From: a bacterium
Lineage (GTDB): Bacteria > UBP14 > UBA6098 > JAFGQG01
Assembly: GCA_016930435.1 (NCBI GenBank)
Contig: JAFGGQ010000165.1
Span: forward strand, 1-51,963
Reading direction: 5' to 3'
Length of the DNA stretch: 51,963 nt
The position numbers and the translations under genes were made by a program. Shown piece after piece: positions 9,656 through 18,231 of the stretch; the first letter of the stretch is position 1; every line of letters starts with the position of its first letter. Under the pieces are notes generated by a model. The model saw only the letters and a program-made list of their open reading frames with translations, was not told the DNA's origin and did not search any database.

Positions 9656-10646
9656 AAGCCAATACCTTCTTTATATATTCTTTAGGAATATTTGCCAGTT
9701 TAGCCTTAATGATAGCCCGAAGGCTCCTGATCTCAAACTCCTTCAAGTGCAAATAAGCAAAAAGAACTTCAAATCCAAATGGGGAGAACCGCACCATCTT
9801 GAGTTTTTGCACAAGCAGCCCTTCGCTGAATTTCATAAACGGAGTAAAGTCGCGATGATGGATAACCTTATTAATGACCTCCGACAAGGCCTGTCCGTAC
9901 TGTGTGTTTAGAAAAAGCGGGGACAACATTTCCGGATCCGTTTCCGCGCATTTTTTATAGAAACCCATATCCAGATACCCGCCCTGGTGATAGAAGTCCC
10001 AGAAGGGTTTCATGGTAATCTTTTGGAGTTTTAACCGGAGGAACAATGACAGATTAAAAAAATCGGTCTTCATTCTCCAGAATTCACGGACCAGTTGATT
10101 TGGTGGAATTTCGGAAAGCAAGGTTTGGTAATAATGGTATTCCAGAATATTATCGATGACAGAGGGGTTTCCGGTATTATCGAAGGCGCTTCGAGCATTA
10201 TGATAGGGTTCCCGGAGAAAGGCCGGCAGGGATTCATAATCTTCCAGCTCTACTACCCTTTTTAATTGGGAGATATCGATCGTTCCCCGGGGAAAATATG
10301 TATCCTCGCTGCTAATCTGTTGGGAAAGACTTCGTTTGAAAATCATGGCTAAGTTGAGATAATCATAGCGCCGCAAGAGTATCTCGGTGTATTTTTCTTC
10401 CTTAGATAGTTGCGCGAAAAGGGTGATTATTTTGTCGGATTCTTCCTTCAGGCTGTTTTCCCAGTCACCTTCTCTAACAGGAGGATAGCCAAACTCTTCC
10501 AGGATGTTCCACAATTGGTCACTGGTGGCGTCGAGAAGGCGGTTAAAATCACTCTTATTGAGCAATTTCCGTTCAAGACCTCTCACCAGGCCGGTAGCGT
10601 AGGCATAGGCTGGGTCGCCTTTAAATATGGGTGGATTTAGTATCAT
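9642..10646 (-). CDS. ntpC: V/A-type ATP synthase subunit C (AC39/d-type, couples rotor ring to central stalk)
   Basis: The 334-residue, helix-rich protein matches subunit C (ATP-synt_C/AC39): AYATGLVRGLERKLL near the start, a FWRMKTDFFNLSLFLRLKL segment, and a C-terminal region that returns to helices with EIRSLRAIIKAKLANIP. In the complex it is the funnel joining the membrane ring to the D/F stalk. It lies 3 bp downstream of subunit E and overlaps subunit F by 14 bp, so it is tightly embedded in the operon. Subunit C is poorly conserved in general; operon position supports the call. Confidence 0.9.
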   Translation of the reverse strand: MILNPPIFKGDPAYAYATGLVRGLERKLLNKSDFNRLLDATSDQLWNILEEFGYPPVREGDWENSLKEESDKIITLFAQLSKEEKYTEILLRRYDYLNLAMIFKRSLSQQISSEDTYFPRGTIDISQLKRVVELEDYESLPAFLREPYHNARSAFDNTGNPSVIDNILEYHYYQTLLSEIPPNQLVREFWRMKTDFFNLSLFLRLKLQKITMKPFWDFYHQGGYLDMGFYKKCAETDPEMLSPLFLNTQYGQALSEVINKVIHHRDFTPFMKFSEGLLVQKLKMVRFSPFGFEVLFAYLHLKEFEIRSLRAIIKAKLANIPKEYIKKVLAYEAI

Positions 10647-10649
10647 TTT

Positions 10650-11225
10650 CTATTCGAATAGCACCTGGGTTACCCGGTCCTCCATTTTGTCCTTAAGCTC
10701 CTGGAACATTGATTGCAGCGTGAAGTCATACCTGATCCGGCCGGAGGTCAGGACGCAGCCATGATCAAAGCTGTCATCCTCGATCCTTTCGTAGGATCCT
10801 CCGGTTTTTTCCCGAAGCTTTTGGATAAAGGCCTGATCAAGCTTATCCAGGTCTTTTTTCCCGACTAATACCTTACATTTGGTTTCATTAACCTTGCTCA
10901 ACATTTTAACGAACCGTGCCCTATATTCTTCCGGATCCAGTTGGGCAAATCTTTCCCGTGCCTGATCAAATATCCGGCTCAGGAGCTCCTGCTTTTTGGA
11001 CAGAAGTTCTCGCCGAAGCTCGGCCTCCCCGCTGGTAACCAGTTGATCGAAAAGTTGTTTCTTCTCCTGCTCTGCCCGAACCCCGGCTGACTTTAAAATT
11101 TGGTCTATAGTATCCTGATAAATTTCATTCTGTTTTTGAAGGGCATCTTCGTGTTGAGCCTGAAGTATCTTAAGATTCTCTTCAAAATCGGATTTAATTC
11201 GGTTTATAATATCCTCTAAGGCCAT
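10650..11225 (-). CDS. ntpE: V/A-type ATP synthase subunit E (peripheral stalk)
   Basis: The 191-residue protein has a long charged N-terminal helix (about 1-95, rich in E, K, Q and L). A compact C-terminal domain follows with VLVGKKDLDKL and GCVLTSGRIRYDFTLQSMF. The pattern GG.v..s..g.i..d.tl is the usual C-terminal signature of subunit E; here the glycine pair is replaced by HGC. Subunit E pairs with the small H/G coiled-coil subunit to form the stator. It sits between K and C in the standard order. Confidence 0.9.
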   Translation of the reverse strand: MALEDIINRIKSDFEENLKILQAQHEDALQKQNEIYQDTIDQILKSAGVRAEQEKKQLFDQLVTSGEAELRRELLSKKQELLSRIFDQARERFAQLDPEEYRARFVKMLSKVNETKCKVLVGKKDLDKLDQAFIQKLREKTGGSYERIEDDSFDHGCVLTSGRIRYDFTLQSMFQELKDKMEDRVTQVLFE

Positions 11226-11262
11226 CTGAGATTTTCCTTATTTCAAGATTTAATCGCTGGTT

Positions 11263-11886
11263 TTATCTTATATTCAGGAGGATGAGTACCGAGGCCAACA
11301 GGCCCAGCAGGGCATAGAATTCCACGAATACCCCCAGGACCATAGCCTTGGCTGCATTGCTTTTATCCTTAAGCGTAAGGCCTACTCCGGAGGCGCATAC
11401 CTTGCCCTGATGGATAGCGGAAAGCAATCCGGCAAATCCTACAGGGATACCGGCAAAGAGGAAGTACCATCCCTTCTGAATAGTTAATGCGGCGATGTCA
11501 CCACCCAGTATTCCGCTCCACAGGATTATCAGGAAGCCTATAACGAAACCGTATATACCCTGTGTGCCGGGTAGTGCGGAGAGGAGGATCACCTGGGGGA
11601 ACATATCCGGAGCCTCGTGCATGGCTCCGATGCCCATATTTGCGGTGATTCCGATCCCAACCGCAGAGCCGATACCTGCTAATACCACTGCGAATGCCAC
11701 TCCGATAAGGGCAAGAGCGACTCCATCCAGACGGAACCAGGGCTGGAGTGGAGCGGTTGCTTCCCGGGCGGCGGACCCCGCTTCCTCAACCGGCTCAGTA
11801 GCCGCAACCTCCTGGGCAAACAGAACCAGGTTTAAGGAGAGCATAAATAGCGCCACCAATATCGATACAAATAGAAACCTTTTCAT
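11263..11886 (-). CDS. ntpK: V/A-type ATP synthase subunit K (membrane rotor proteolipid), Na+-binding type
   Basis: This is the rotor-ring proteolipid, with two helical hairpins after an unusual N-terminus. At 207 residues it is about 50 longer than Enterococcus NtpK. Residues 1-24 look like a signal peptide (MKRFLFVSILVALFML, ending FAQ), followed by an Ala/Glu/Pro-rich linker to about residue 50. Compared with the Na+-ATPase of Enterococcus hirae, the residues that bind Na+ are all present: LPGTQG gives Leu105, Thr108 and Gln109; Gln160 is in AIHQGK; the ion-carrying Glu189 is in VEFYALLG. This is a direct sign of Na+ rather than H+ coupling, but it is inferred from family knowledge. Confidence 0.95.
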   Translation of the reverse strand: MKRFLFVSILVALFMLSLNLVLFAQEVAATEPVEEAGSAAREATAPLQPWFRLDGVALALIGVAFAVVLAGIGSAVGIGITANMGIGAMHEAPDMFPQVILLSALPGTQGIYGFVIGFLIILWSGILGGDIAALTIQKGWYFLFAGIPVGFAGLLSAIHQGKVCASGVGLTLKDKSNAAKAMVLGVFVEFYALLGLLASVLILLNIR

Positions 11887-11919
11887 GAATCCTCCTATCG
11901 CAACTTTGTTATTATTCCC

Positions 11920-13878
11920 TTATTTCAAATTGATGTTCGGATAAATCTTTTTAAATGGTTTAAGGGGTTTACCCCCGCTTTCATAGAACTTTCCGAAGAA
12001 TTCCACGAACTGAAGCCGGGCGGGATGAACAAAAGCCCCCAGGGCGGAGATTGCAGTGTAGCCTATATGGGCCACAACCGCCATCAGAAGGGCTATAAAA
12101 ATGCCCACTACGGGGATTTGGGCAACGTTCCCGGCAATAATATTTATTACCCCTGCGATTACCCCTGTGGAGAGACCCAGTGCGAGTATCCGGGAGTATG
12201 AAAGGATATCCCCGAACAGGTTAATAATACCATACAAACCGTCAAATCCCAACGCTCCCATGACCGCGCCCATCACGCTTTCCCGGGCCAGGATGCCCAG
12301 AATAACCGTACCCAGAACCATGCTCGCCACTCCGTACTTGACCAGATATATTGCAACAGGCAAAATAGAGGCTACTGCCTCCGGCACCAGGTTGGATAGA
12401 ATATAGATCCCCAATCCCACTGTAATGGCCACCCAGGATAGACTCAGGACTATTGCTCGAATCTTCAGGAAGATATTATCGCGGATCTGGAACTGTATTA
12501 TTCCGTTGATAATAAAACCTACCGAGACCTGGACTATACCGCAGACCAGGGCGATGGCGAAAAAGATCAGGGCATCCATAAGGGGGTCGAACAATTTTAT
12601 TGACAGGGCAAGCTTAACCAGGGGATTTTGGGGAGGGAGTTTGGACAGGTCGATGCCGAAGTACCCTCCGGCCAGGGCGCCCACCACGATAGACACCACT
12701 CCAAGGTAAATGATAAACTTGATAAATTTACGGGCTCCGGGGTTATTTTTGAACTTAAAAAACAATAAAATGCCGACCAGGGTGATGATCAGGCCATAAC
12801 CCGCTTCGGTTAAACAGAGTGCGAAGTAAACGGGGAAAAAGGGCGTGAGGTAGGGAGTAGGATCCGGATAGCCCTTATGTGGCCGGCCATAGAGGTCGGT
12901 AACCACCTCGAATGGTTCCACCAGTTTATTATTTTTCAGTGCGACCGGCGGGGTTTCATCAGGAGCCAGTGGTAATTCGAGAATGTCAACGGTCCGGGCA
13001 CTGGATTCGATTTGAAGCCTGAGGTCCGGGAGCTTCCGCTCCGGGATCCAGCCCTGAACAAGAAAACTCGATGCGGTTGATTGCACCCTCCCCCTCAACT
13101 CTGACTGTTGCAGAAGCAGATGATGATAATCGTAAATAGCGCCCAATTGGGGCAATTCTTCGGCAAGCTCCTTTAACCGTTTATTCTGATGTTCGATCTG
13201 CTCTTCCAGCAGATTAAGGGCATCTTGCAGCTTATTGAACTCGTTTTTTGGTGTGTCCGAATAACCCTTAATGGCCCATTGGGCAAATTCATATTTAGTC
13301 AAAAGGTTATCAAATTCCTGCTGGTCCTTACGATGGTAGAGTAGCAGGAAATAGAGGCCTTTCCCGGTACGGATGGTCTTTTCAAGGTGATAATCCCGTT
13401 CCTGCCGGGCCAATTCATCCTGAAAACCCGGTGTTAGGGCAAGGGGAATCATTCCTATTTTTATCCTTGTGAATTCGGTATCCCGTATATTCCGCAGGGG
13501 GTGTTCCAGACCCAACCAGGGTTCAAGCTCCGTTAGCATAAGCTGCTTGTTTTTTCTGTCGCTCTCCATTTGGGTAAGCTTCTCGCGGTGGGTTTGCAGT
13601 TCAACCAAAAACTGGTCCAGAGAGAAGCTATTCACCAATTGGCTCAGGTCGGTAGGGGTTAATTCAAGCTTTTCGGGAGTTTTTGCGGCAAATTTTTTAA
13701 GATAGTCAACGGCGTTTTTCAGTTGAGTCAGGGTGTTCTTTTCCTCACCCGGAGAATCCGGGGCTGCTTCAATGGGTTTGATTTCCATCATACCCGCTTC
13801 CTGTATGGTATCAATGATAAGATTCCAGTCTTTTTTCACACCGGCAATGCCTACTTTTTGTACAACTTCTACACCCAT
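11920..13878 (-). CDS. ntpI: V/A-type ATP synthase subunit I (membrane stator, a-subunit)
   Basis: The 652-residue protein has a cytoplasmic N-terminal half (about 1-345) with coiled-coil stretches. The C-terminal half has seven or eight membrane helices (LTEAGYGLIITLVGILLFF onward). The essential arginine of the ion path lies in GDILSYSRILALGLS, matching the family SYxRLxALGLA pattern. It faces the K ring and forms the ion half-channels. The gene overlaps the preceding small coiled-coil subunit gene by one base (TAATG), which suggests coupling. Its stop lies 33 bp from the K start. Confidence 0.95.
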   Translation of the reverse strand: MGVEVVQKVGIAGVKKDWNLIIDTIQEAGMMEIKPIEAAPDSPGEEKNTLTQLKNAVDYLKKFAAKTPEKLELTPTDLSQLVNSFSLDQFLVELQTHREKLTQMESDRKNKQLMLTELEPWLGLEHPLRNIRDTEFTRIKIGMIPLALTPGFQDELARQERDYHLEKTIRTGKGLYFLLLYHRKDQQEFDNLLTKYEFAQWAIKGYSDTPKNEFNKLQDALNLLEEQIEHQNKRLKELAEELPQLGAIYDYHHLLLQQSELRGRVQSTASSFLVQGWIPERKLPDLRLQIESSARTVDILELPLAPDETPPVALKNNKLVEPFEVVTDLYGRPHKGYPDPTPYLTPFFPVYFALCLTEAGYGLIITLVGILLFFKFKNNPGARKFIKFIIYLGVVSIVVGALAGGYFGIDLSKLPPQNPLVKLALSIKLFDPLMDALIFFAIALVCGIVQVSVGFIINGIIQFQIRDNIFLKIRAIVLSLSWVAITVGLGIYILSNLVPEAVASILPVAIYLVKYGVASMVLGTVILGILARESVMGAVMGALGFDGLYGIINLFGDILSYSRILALGLSTGVIAGVINIIAGNVAQIPVVGIFIALLMAVVAHIGYTAISALGAFVHPARLQFVEFFGKFYESGGKPLKPFKKIYPNINLK

Positions 13879-14183
13879 TAACCAATTCCCTCCAGAATAA
13901 GTCCAATAGCTTTCTGCTGCCGGGTTGAAAACTGCTCCTCGATCTCCCTGATCTTATGCTGGTTTTCCTGCCGGAGTGCATCCATCTTTTGCCTGGCCTG
14001 TAGAGATGCTTGTTCACGGGCCTCCTGAACAAGCTTTTCCCCCTTTTCGTGAGCTTCTTTCTTCAGAGCTTCCAATTCCGCCCTCTGTTTTTCCAGCTCA
14101 CGGGCGCGTTGGGACTGAAGCTTCCGGGCTTGTTCCTCCAGCTCCTTCTCAATCTCCCGGATTTTATCCAGGTAATCGGTCAT
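13878..14183 (-). CDS. V/A-type ATP synthase small peripheral-stalk subunit (H/G type coiled coil)
   Basis: The 101-residue protein is almost entirely a charged helix (EIEKELEEQARKLQS and following), without Cys or Trp. Its position as first gene of the operon and its coiled-coil character fit the stator subunit that pairs with E (called H in Thermus, F in Enterococcus). It has the strongest ribosome-binding site in the operon (TAGGAGGGCAG) and a good promoter just upstream. The sequence alone would not prove the function, because coiled coils are not specific; operon context carries the call. Confidence 0.82.
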   Translation of the reverse strand: MTDYLDKIREIEKELEEQARKLQSQRARELEKQRAELEALKKEAHEKGEKLVQEAREQASLQARQKMDALRQENQHKIREIEEQFSTRQQKAIGLILEGIG

Positions 14184-14215
14184 ATTTCACTGCCCTCCTA
14201 AAAAAAAGATTCTGC

Positions 14216-14243
14216 AATATATTCAATCGGTCGATCCAGTCAA
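14216..14243 (-). promoter_or_regulatory. Promoter of the V-type ATPase operon
   Basis: On the minus strand, TTGACT (14238-14243) and TATATT (14216-14221) are separated by exactly 16 bp. The expected start of transcription is near 14209, about 25 bases before the subunit H ATG and with its ribosome-binding site in between. The operon can therefore be transcribed apart from the bactofilin gene upstream. Confidence 0.6.
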
Positions 14244-14276
14244 GCGATTTTTAAACCGATGGGTTGCCCCTCTTGC

Positions 14277-14675
14277 CTAAGCGATATATTCATCTTCAAG
14301 GGGTTCACTGCCAGGATTCGGATTTTTGATACTGTTCATATCGGAGCTGCCATGGAAGTGTGCGCCTTCCTCTATCACCAGCAGCCTGGTGCAGATGTTC
14401 CCTGTAAACTCAGACGATTTTTGCAGAACAACACCATCCGGGGCCATTAGGTCACCCGTAACCTTCCCGCCTATAGTAGCATGACGCACTTCTATCTGTG
14501 GTGATTCCATAGCCCCCTGTGGGCCGACAGTAAGGGATCCGGTAGCCTTCAGGTTACCCTTAAAATAACCATCGATCCGGATTCCGCCCTTGACATCCCA
14601 TTCGCCTTCCAGGCGGCATTCATCACCTAATATGGTGTTTATCTTATCTTCGTTTTCCTTATCGCCTTTTGCCAT
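14277..14675 (-). CDS. Bactofilin (polymer-forming cytoskeletal protein)
   Basis: The 132-residue protein has the bactofilin core: a beta-helix with GECRLEG-type turns (INTILGDECRLEGEWDVKG, then IRIDGYFKGNLKATGSLTVG). Repeating G-x-hydrophobic ladders follow through VTGDLMAPDGVVLQ. Flanking charged termini (MAKGDKENED and the acidic tail) are typical. Bactofilins form nucleotide-free filaments on the inner membrane and often recruit M23 peptidases or position ParA/ParB. Here the next gene upstream is an M23 peptidase, followed by parB and parA. The ribosome-binding site is AAGGAGAACAC. Confidence 0.9.
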   Translation of the reverse strand: MAKGDKENEDKINTILGDECRLEGEWDVKGGIRIDGYFKGNLKATGSLTVGPQGAMESPQIEVRHATIGGKVTGDLMAPDGVVLQKSSEFTGNICTRLLVIEEGAHFHGSSDMNSIKNPNPGSEPLEDEYIA

Positions 14676-14741
14676 TAAAGTGTTCTCCTTCTATATTTAT
14701 TAGTCCAATGATTCTCTGACTTCTAATCCGGATTTAAAGAA

Positions 14742-15584
14742 CTATCCGCTGTCCGCCACGATTTGGGTTTTTATGGGGTCGATAGGGATATTATTTTTGA
14801 CCACCTCATAGTGAAGATGGGGTCCCAGACTCTTGCCTGTATTACCGGATAAACAGATGGTATCATTGAGATTCACCCATTGCCCTACTTCGACTATGAT
14901 CTTGCTGGCGTGGCCATATTTAGTCTTATACCCATTAAGATGATTTATGATAACCAGGTTCCCATAGCGGGGATGCCAATCGGCGTACTCAACTAATCCG
15001 GAGGCGGTAACCCTCACCGGAGTACCCTCTTTGAGGGCGATATCCACACCGGTATGGGGACTCAAAAAGCCGGTCATTTCGCCGAACCGGGCAGTTATCA
15101 TTCCGGAGACGGGCAACCCGGTGGGAGTGAGTTCACGTTCCGCTTTTTTATCCGCAAGCCATTCTTCCAGTTCTTTCCCAATCAGTATCTCTCCTTCCCG
15201 GGGCACCAGGGCCTGAGGAAAAGAACGAATCCCAAACTGAAACTCATAATCACCACCGGAAACGGGCCGGGAGGAATAAGCCTGATCCGCACCCAAAAGG
15301 CGCTCCAGGTATAACCGGGCAGCCTGGATCCTTTCAAGCTCCTCCTGAATCAGAACCATCTGGCTTTCCCGCTCACGCAAACGCTTGTTCTCCCTCCTGA
15401 GATGTGAAGCCTCCATGGCCCTCTGGGTCAGCTTCCCGTAAAAAAACACCCCACCGATTATCAAGACTATCATACAGGTTAGAACGATCAGGGCTGAATG
15501 AAAAAGCTTACGGTGAACCCGCCAGTTCAGGGTCTTATTGCCCTCCTGGGAAACGATCATAATATTATAATATTTATTCTTCAT
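14742..15584 (-). CDS. M23-family cell-wall metallopeptidase with N-terminal membrane anchor
   Basis: The 280-residue protein has a short cytoplasmic N-terminus, one membrane helix at about 30-50 (ALIVLTCMIVLIIGGVFFY) and a coiled-coil segment (about 55-95). The C-terminal LytM/M23 domain has all expected zinc and catalytic positions: HTGVD (first His and Asp), YGHAS and HLHYE. It should cut peptidoglycan cross-links in the periplasm. Its start overlaps the end of parB by 11 bp, and bactofilin follows 66 bp later. Bactofilin plus M23 pairs are known to set cell shape (for example Helicobacter CcmA and Csd1); that role is inferred here. Confidence 0.93.
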   Translation of the reverse strand: MKNKYYNIMIVSQEGNKTLNWRVHRKLFHSALIVLTCMIVLIIGGVFFYGKLTQRAMEASHLRRENKRLRERESQMVLIQEELERIQAARLYLERLLGADQAYSSRPVSGGDYEFQFGIRSFPQALVPREGEILIGKELEEWLADKKAERELTPTGLPVSGMITARFGEMTGFLSPHTGVDIALKEGTPVRVTASGLVEYADWHPRYGNLVIINHLNGYKTKYGHASKIIVEVGQWVNLNDTICLSGNTGKSLGPHLHYEVVKNNIPIDPIKTQIVADSG

Positions 15585-16425
15585 GGTAAATTAAATTGCT
15601 TATGCGGTAGAGCTCCTCCGGGGAATTGTATTTAATGACGATCGTTCCGCCGCGTGCGACATTCCTGATCGTAACCTTCGTTCCCAGTGAAAGCTGAAGC
15701 TGCTTTTCCAGAACGATGATCTCGGGATCCACCCCTTTAACAGCCACCCTTTTCCTGCTTTCCTTCTCCCCCCTGGCCAGGATCTCGGTGCGTTCCACGG
15801 ACAGGCCCCGGCGACAAATGAGGTTTGCCAAACGCATTTGAAAGGACTCATCTTCTATGGATAGTAACGCCCGGGCATGACCCTCGGTTAGCTTACCATC
15901 TTTCAACATTTCCTTGATCTTATCGGGCAGCTTGAGCAGACGCATAATATTGGCAACTGCTGGACGGCTTTTCCCGACCTGCTGGGCTATCTCCTCCTGC
16001 TTTAACTTGAATTTATGTGCCAAAAGGTGGTAAGCCTCGGCTTCCTCAAGGGGATTAAGATCCTCTCGCTGGAGATTCTCTACGAGTGAAAGAAAGAGGG
16101 CTTTCTGGGGTGTGTCGGCTTCCACCACAATTGCCGGGACGGTTTTCAGGCCAGCCAATTTAGAAGCCCTCCAGCGCCGTTCTCCGGCTACCAGCTCATA
16201 CTTATCATCTACCTTCCGGAGCAGTAACGGCTGCAGTAAGCCCTGCTCTTTAATTGAAACGGCGAGGCTTTCCACAGCATCTTCGTCAAACGTTTTGCGG
16301 GGCTGTAATGGGCTGGGAAATATCTGCTCAATACTAACGTGGAGCAGGGTCTTCTCACCGAACAGCGTTTTTATTTCCGAAGGGATAATGGCATCAATGC
16401 CCTTCCCCAGAACTCTTTTTGTCAT
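15574..16425 (-). CDS. parB: Chromosome-partitioning protein ParB (CTPase clamp)
   Basis: The 283-residue protein has the standard order. The N-terminal tail GKGIDAIIPS fits the ParA-contacting segment. CTP-binding motifs GERRWRA (81-87) and ENLQRxxL (116-123) follow, then a helix-turn-helix for parS (about 140-165, EEIAQQVGKSRPAVANI) and a C-terminal dimerisation region. ParB loads at parS and slides as a clamp, giving cargo for ParA. It overlaps parA by 32 bp and the M23 gene by 11 bp. I did not find a convincing parS in the window. Confidence 0.96.
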   Translation of the reverse strand: MTKRVLGKGIDAIIPSEIKTLFGEKTLLHVSIEQIFPSPLQPRKTFDEDAVESLAVSIKEQGLLQPLLLRKVDDKYELVAGERRWRASKLAGLKTVPAIVVEADTPQKALFLSLVENLQREDLNPLEEAEAYHLLAHKFKLKQEEIAQQVGKSRPAVANIMRLLKLPDKIKEMLKDGKLTEGHARALLSIEDESFQMRLANLICRRGLSVERTEILARGEKESRKRVAVKGVDPEIIVLEKQLQLSLGTKVTIRNVARGGTIVIKYNSPEELYRISNLIYHEE

Positions 16426-17182
16426 TTAACAATATCTCCTGTGCTAGGCTTAGATAACTTTGGGCACCCGAGGACTTGGCGTCGTAGAGGATGATCGGCT
16501 TCTCAAAACTGGGCGCTTCCGCCAATCTAACATTTCGATGAATGATGGTTTTATAAACTTTATTCCCGAAGCATTGCCGGGCTTCGGCAGCTACCTGGTA
16601 AGCAAGGTTCAAGCGGCTGTCGAACATGGTCAGCAGAAGTCCCTCCAGCAAGAGCTGAGGATTGAGTTTTTGCTGTACCCGGTGCAGTGTCCCCAGCAAT
16701 TGTCCCAGGCCCTCCAGGGCGTAGTATTCGCATTGCATGGGTACCAGAACCGAATTTGCAGCCACCAGTGAATTAATGGTCAACAGACCGAGAGAGGGTG
16801 GGCAGTCGATCAGGATATAATCATAGTCGTCTTGGATATTCAAAATGGCGTTCCTAAGCTGGTATTCCCTTTTCTCAAAGGTGGCAAGTTCTATCTCTGC
16901 ACCAACCAGGCGGATGTGAGAGGGCAACACTTTTAAATACTCCAGTTCAGGATAGGGTATAATTGCATCGAGGATACGCATATTCTCCAGGAGCACTTCA
17001 TAGGTAGTCAGATGATTGTTATCCATTTTTATTCCCAGGCCGGAGGATGCGTTTGCCTGGGGGTCCATATCCACTAACAAAACATTTTTCTCGGCTGCGG
17101 CCAGGGATGCCCCGAGATTAAGGGCGGTAGTAGTTTTCCCCACCCCGCCTTTCTGATTGGCAATGGCGATTATTTTGGGCAT
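16394..17182 (-). CDS. parA: Chromosome-partitioning ATPase ParA (Soj)
   Basis: The protein has 262 residues from the ATG at 17182. A frame-extending TTG three codons upstream is less likely because ParA proteins begin close to the P-loop. The deviant Walker A KGGVGKTT (11-18) includes the signature lysine, followed by the DMDPQANAS switch I region and DYILIDCPPSLGLLTINSL. ParA forms an ATP-dependent gradient on the nucleoid that moves ParB-parS complexes. There is no N-terminal DNA-binding extension, which indicates the chromosomal (Ib/Soj) type. It is first in the parA-parB-M23-bactofilin string. Confidence 0.96.
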   Translation of the reverse strand: MPKIIAIANQKGGVGKTTTALNLGASLAAAEKNVLLVDMDPQANASSGLGIKMDNNHLTTYEVLLENMRILDAIIPYPELEYLKVLPSHIRLVGAEIELATFEKREYQLRNAILNIQDDYDYILIDCPPSLGLLTINSLVAANSVLVPMQCEYYALEGLGQLLGTLHRVQQKLNPQLLLEGLLLTMFDSRLNLAYQVAAEARQCFGNKVYKTIIHRNVRLAEAPSFEKPIILYDAKSSGAQSYLSLAQEILLNDKKSSGEGH

Positions 17183-17267
17183 AAAATCCAAACTGTTATA
17201 TCTGTTTATTTATAATTTAATAAATTATTTAATTTAGGCAGTGATAACTTCGAACGCAAGTATTTTT

Positions 17268-17305
17268 AAAAAAAAATGGGCCGAGTACGGTTTTTAAAAA
17301 AACCG
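17268..17305 (-). terminator. Possible intrinsic terminator after the outer-membrane-protein gene
   Basis: On the minus strand the stem CGGTTTTT/AAAAACCG (17288-17305) is followed about 11 bases later by nine T (17268-17276). It lies about 70 bases past the stop at 17377. The stem is A/T-rich and the T run is not directly adjacent, so the call is weak. Confidence 0.35.
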
Positions 17306-17376
17306 GGAGCTATAATTCCAATTAGCGGTTTATGATCCCCTTAGTTCATAGCCGGGCCGTATATCACGCAGGGGAC

Positions 17377-18231
17377 TTAAAAATGTATGGTCAGTGCGAA
17401 TCCCGGGGTCAAGAAGTGTTGGTGAGTTTCCCCCACGGATTCGGGGTAAAAGTTCAAGTTGAACACTTCCAGCAATGTCGCCACAGCATCTCCGGCTGGC
17501 TTTAGTGCCCATACCCCGGTATGCTGAGCTGCCTGATTAAAAGCGCTTCTTATGCCGGTATAGGTCAAGCTTCGCATAAATTCCTTCCAGAACACAAATC
17601 GAGGATAATATGTATCCACCCGTGCTTCCAGGGAGAGTTCCAGACGTGGGGTCTTTCCAATGGCTAAACCCAAACCGAAACCCTGGCTGTTAAAGAAATG
17701 AGCCTTATCCAACCGGGCAGATTCATCTCCCGTATAATCCATAAATGTTCCTGTAGGCTGAAGTTCCGGATTCATGGCCATCACAAACAGGCCGGTTACC
17801 GACCCGGAGATAACAGAGAGATGCCTTAGAGGGTGTATGGACATCCGGTTGACCAATCCGAAGCTATTTAAGGCAAGATCTACGGAGTCACCTTCAAAAT
17901 CCATACGGCCATACTCAAAAGCTAATGTTCGGTTTATTATGACCTTTTTTATATCGCTGGCCGACTTTGTTTTCAGTATATCCATTTCCTCTCTAACGGG
18001 ATCATCAAGCCCGAAGGTGCCCAGGCCAATGCAAACAAAAAACGAGGGCATGCGCGGGATGAAGGATTCCCCCAGGTCATATTCTGCCGGGGTCTTATTA
18101 AGATTTATTGCAGAGCTGGAACCCGTCATCAGGGAAAGGTCCAGTCCAAATCGCAGATCATCATCCGCCCCGGAAAGAAACGCGGTCAGGGCAAAGACAA
18201 TTAGGGCTGACAGGATAATTTTGCTATGCAT
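17377..18231 (-). CDS. Secreted, possibly outer-membrane beta-barrel protein, unknown function
   Basis: I do not recognise the family. From the ATG at 18231 (ribosome-binding site GGCGAGG) the protein has 284 residues and begins with a signal peptide (MHSKIILSALIVFALTAFLS, then GADDD). The reading frame runs on to a TTG at 18291, but that would bury the signal peptide. The body is rich in alternating hydrophobic strands (DLRFGLDLSLMTG, LGLAIGKTPRLELSLEARV). It ends FALTIHF with a terminal Phe, as many outer-membrane barrels do. These two features suggest an outer-membrane protein. It stands alone between parA and the two-component genes. Confidence 0.7.
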   Translation of the reverse strand: MHSKIILSALIVFALTAFLSGADDDLRFGLDLSLMTGSSSAINLNKTPAEYDLGESFIPRMPSFFVCIGLGTFGLDDPVREEMDILKTKSASDIKKVIINRTLAFEYGRMDFEGDSVDLALNSFGLVNRMSIHPLRHLSVISGSVTGLFVMAMNPELQPTGTFMDYTGDESARLDKAHFFNSQGFGLGLAIGKTPRLELSLEARVDTYYPRFVFWKEFMRSLTYTGIRSAFNQAAQHTGVWALKPAGDAVATLLEVFNLNFYPESVGETHQHFLTPGFALTIHF

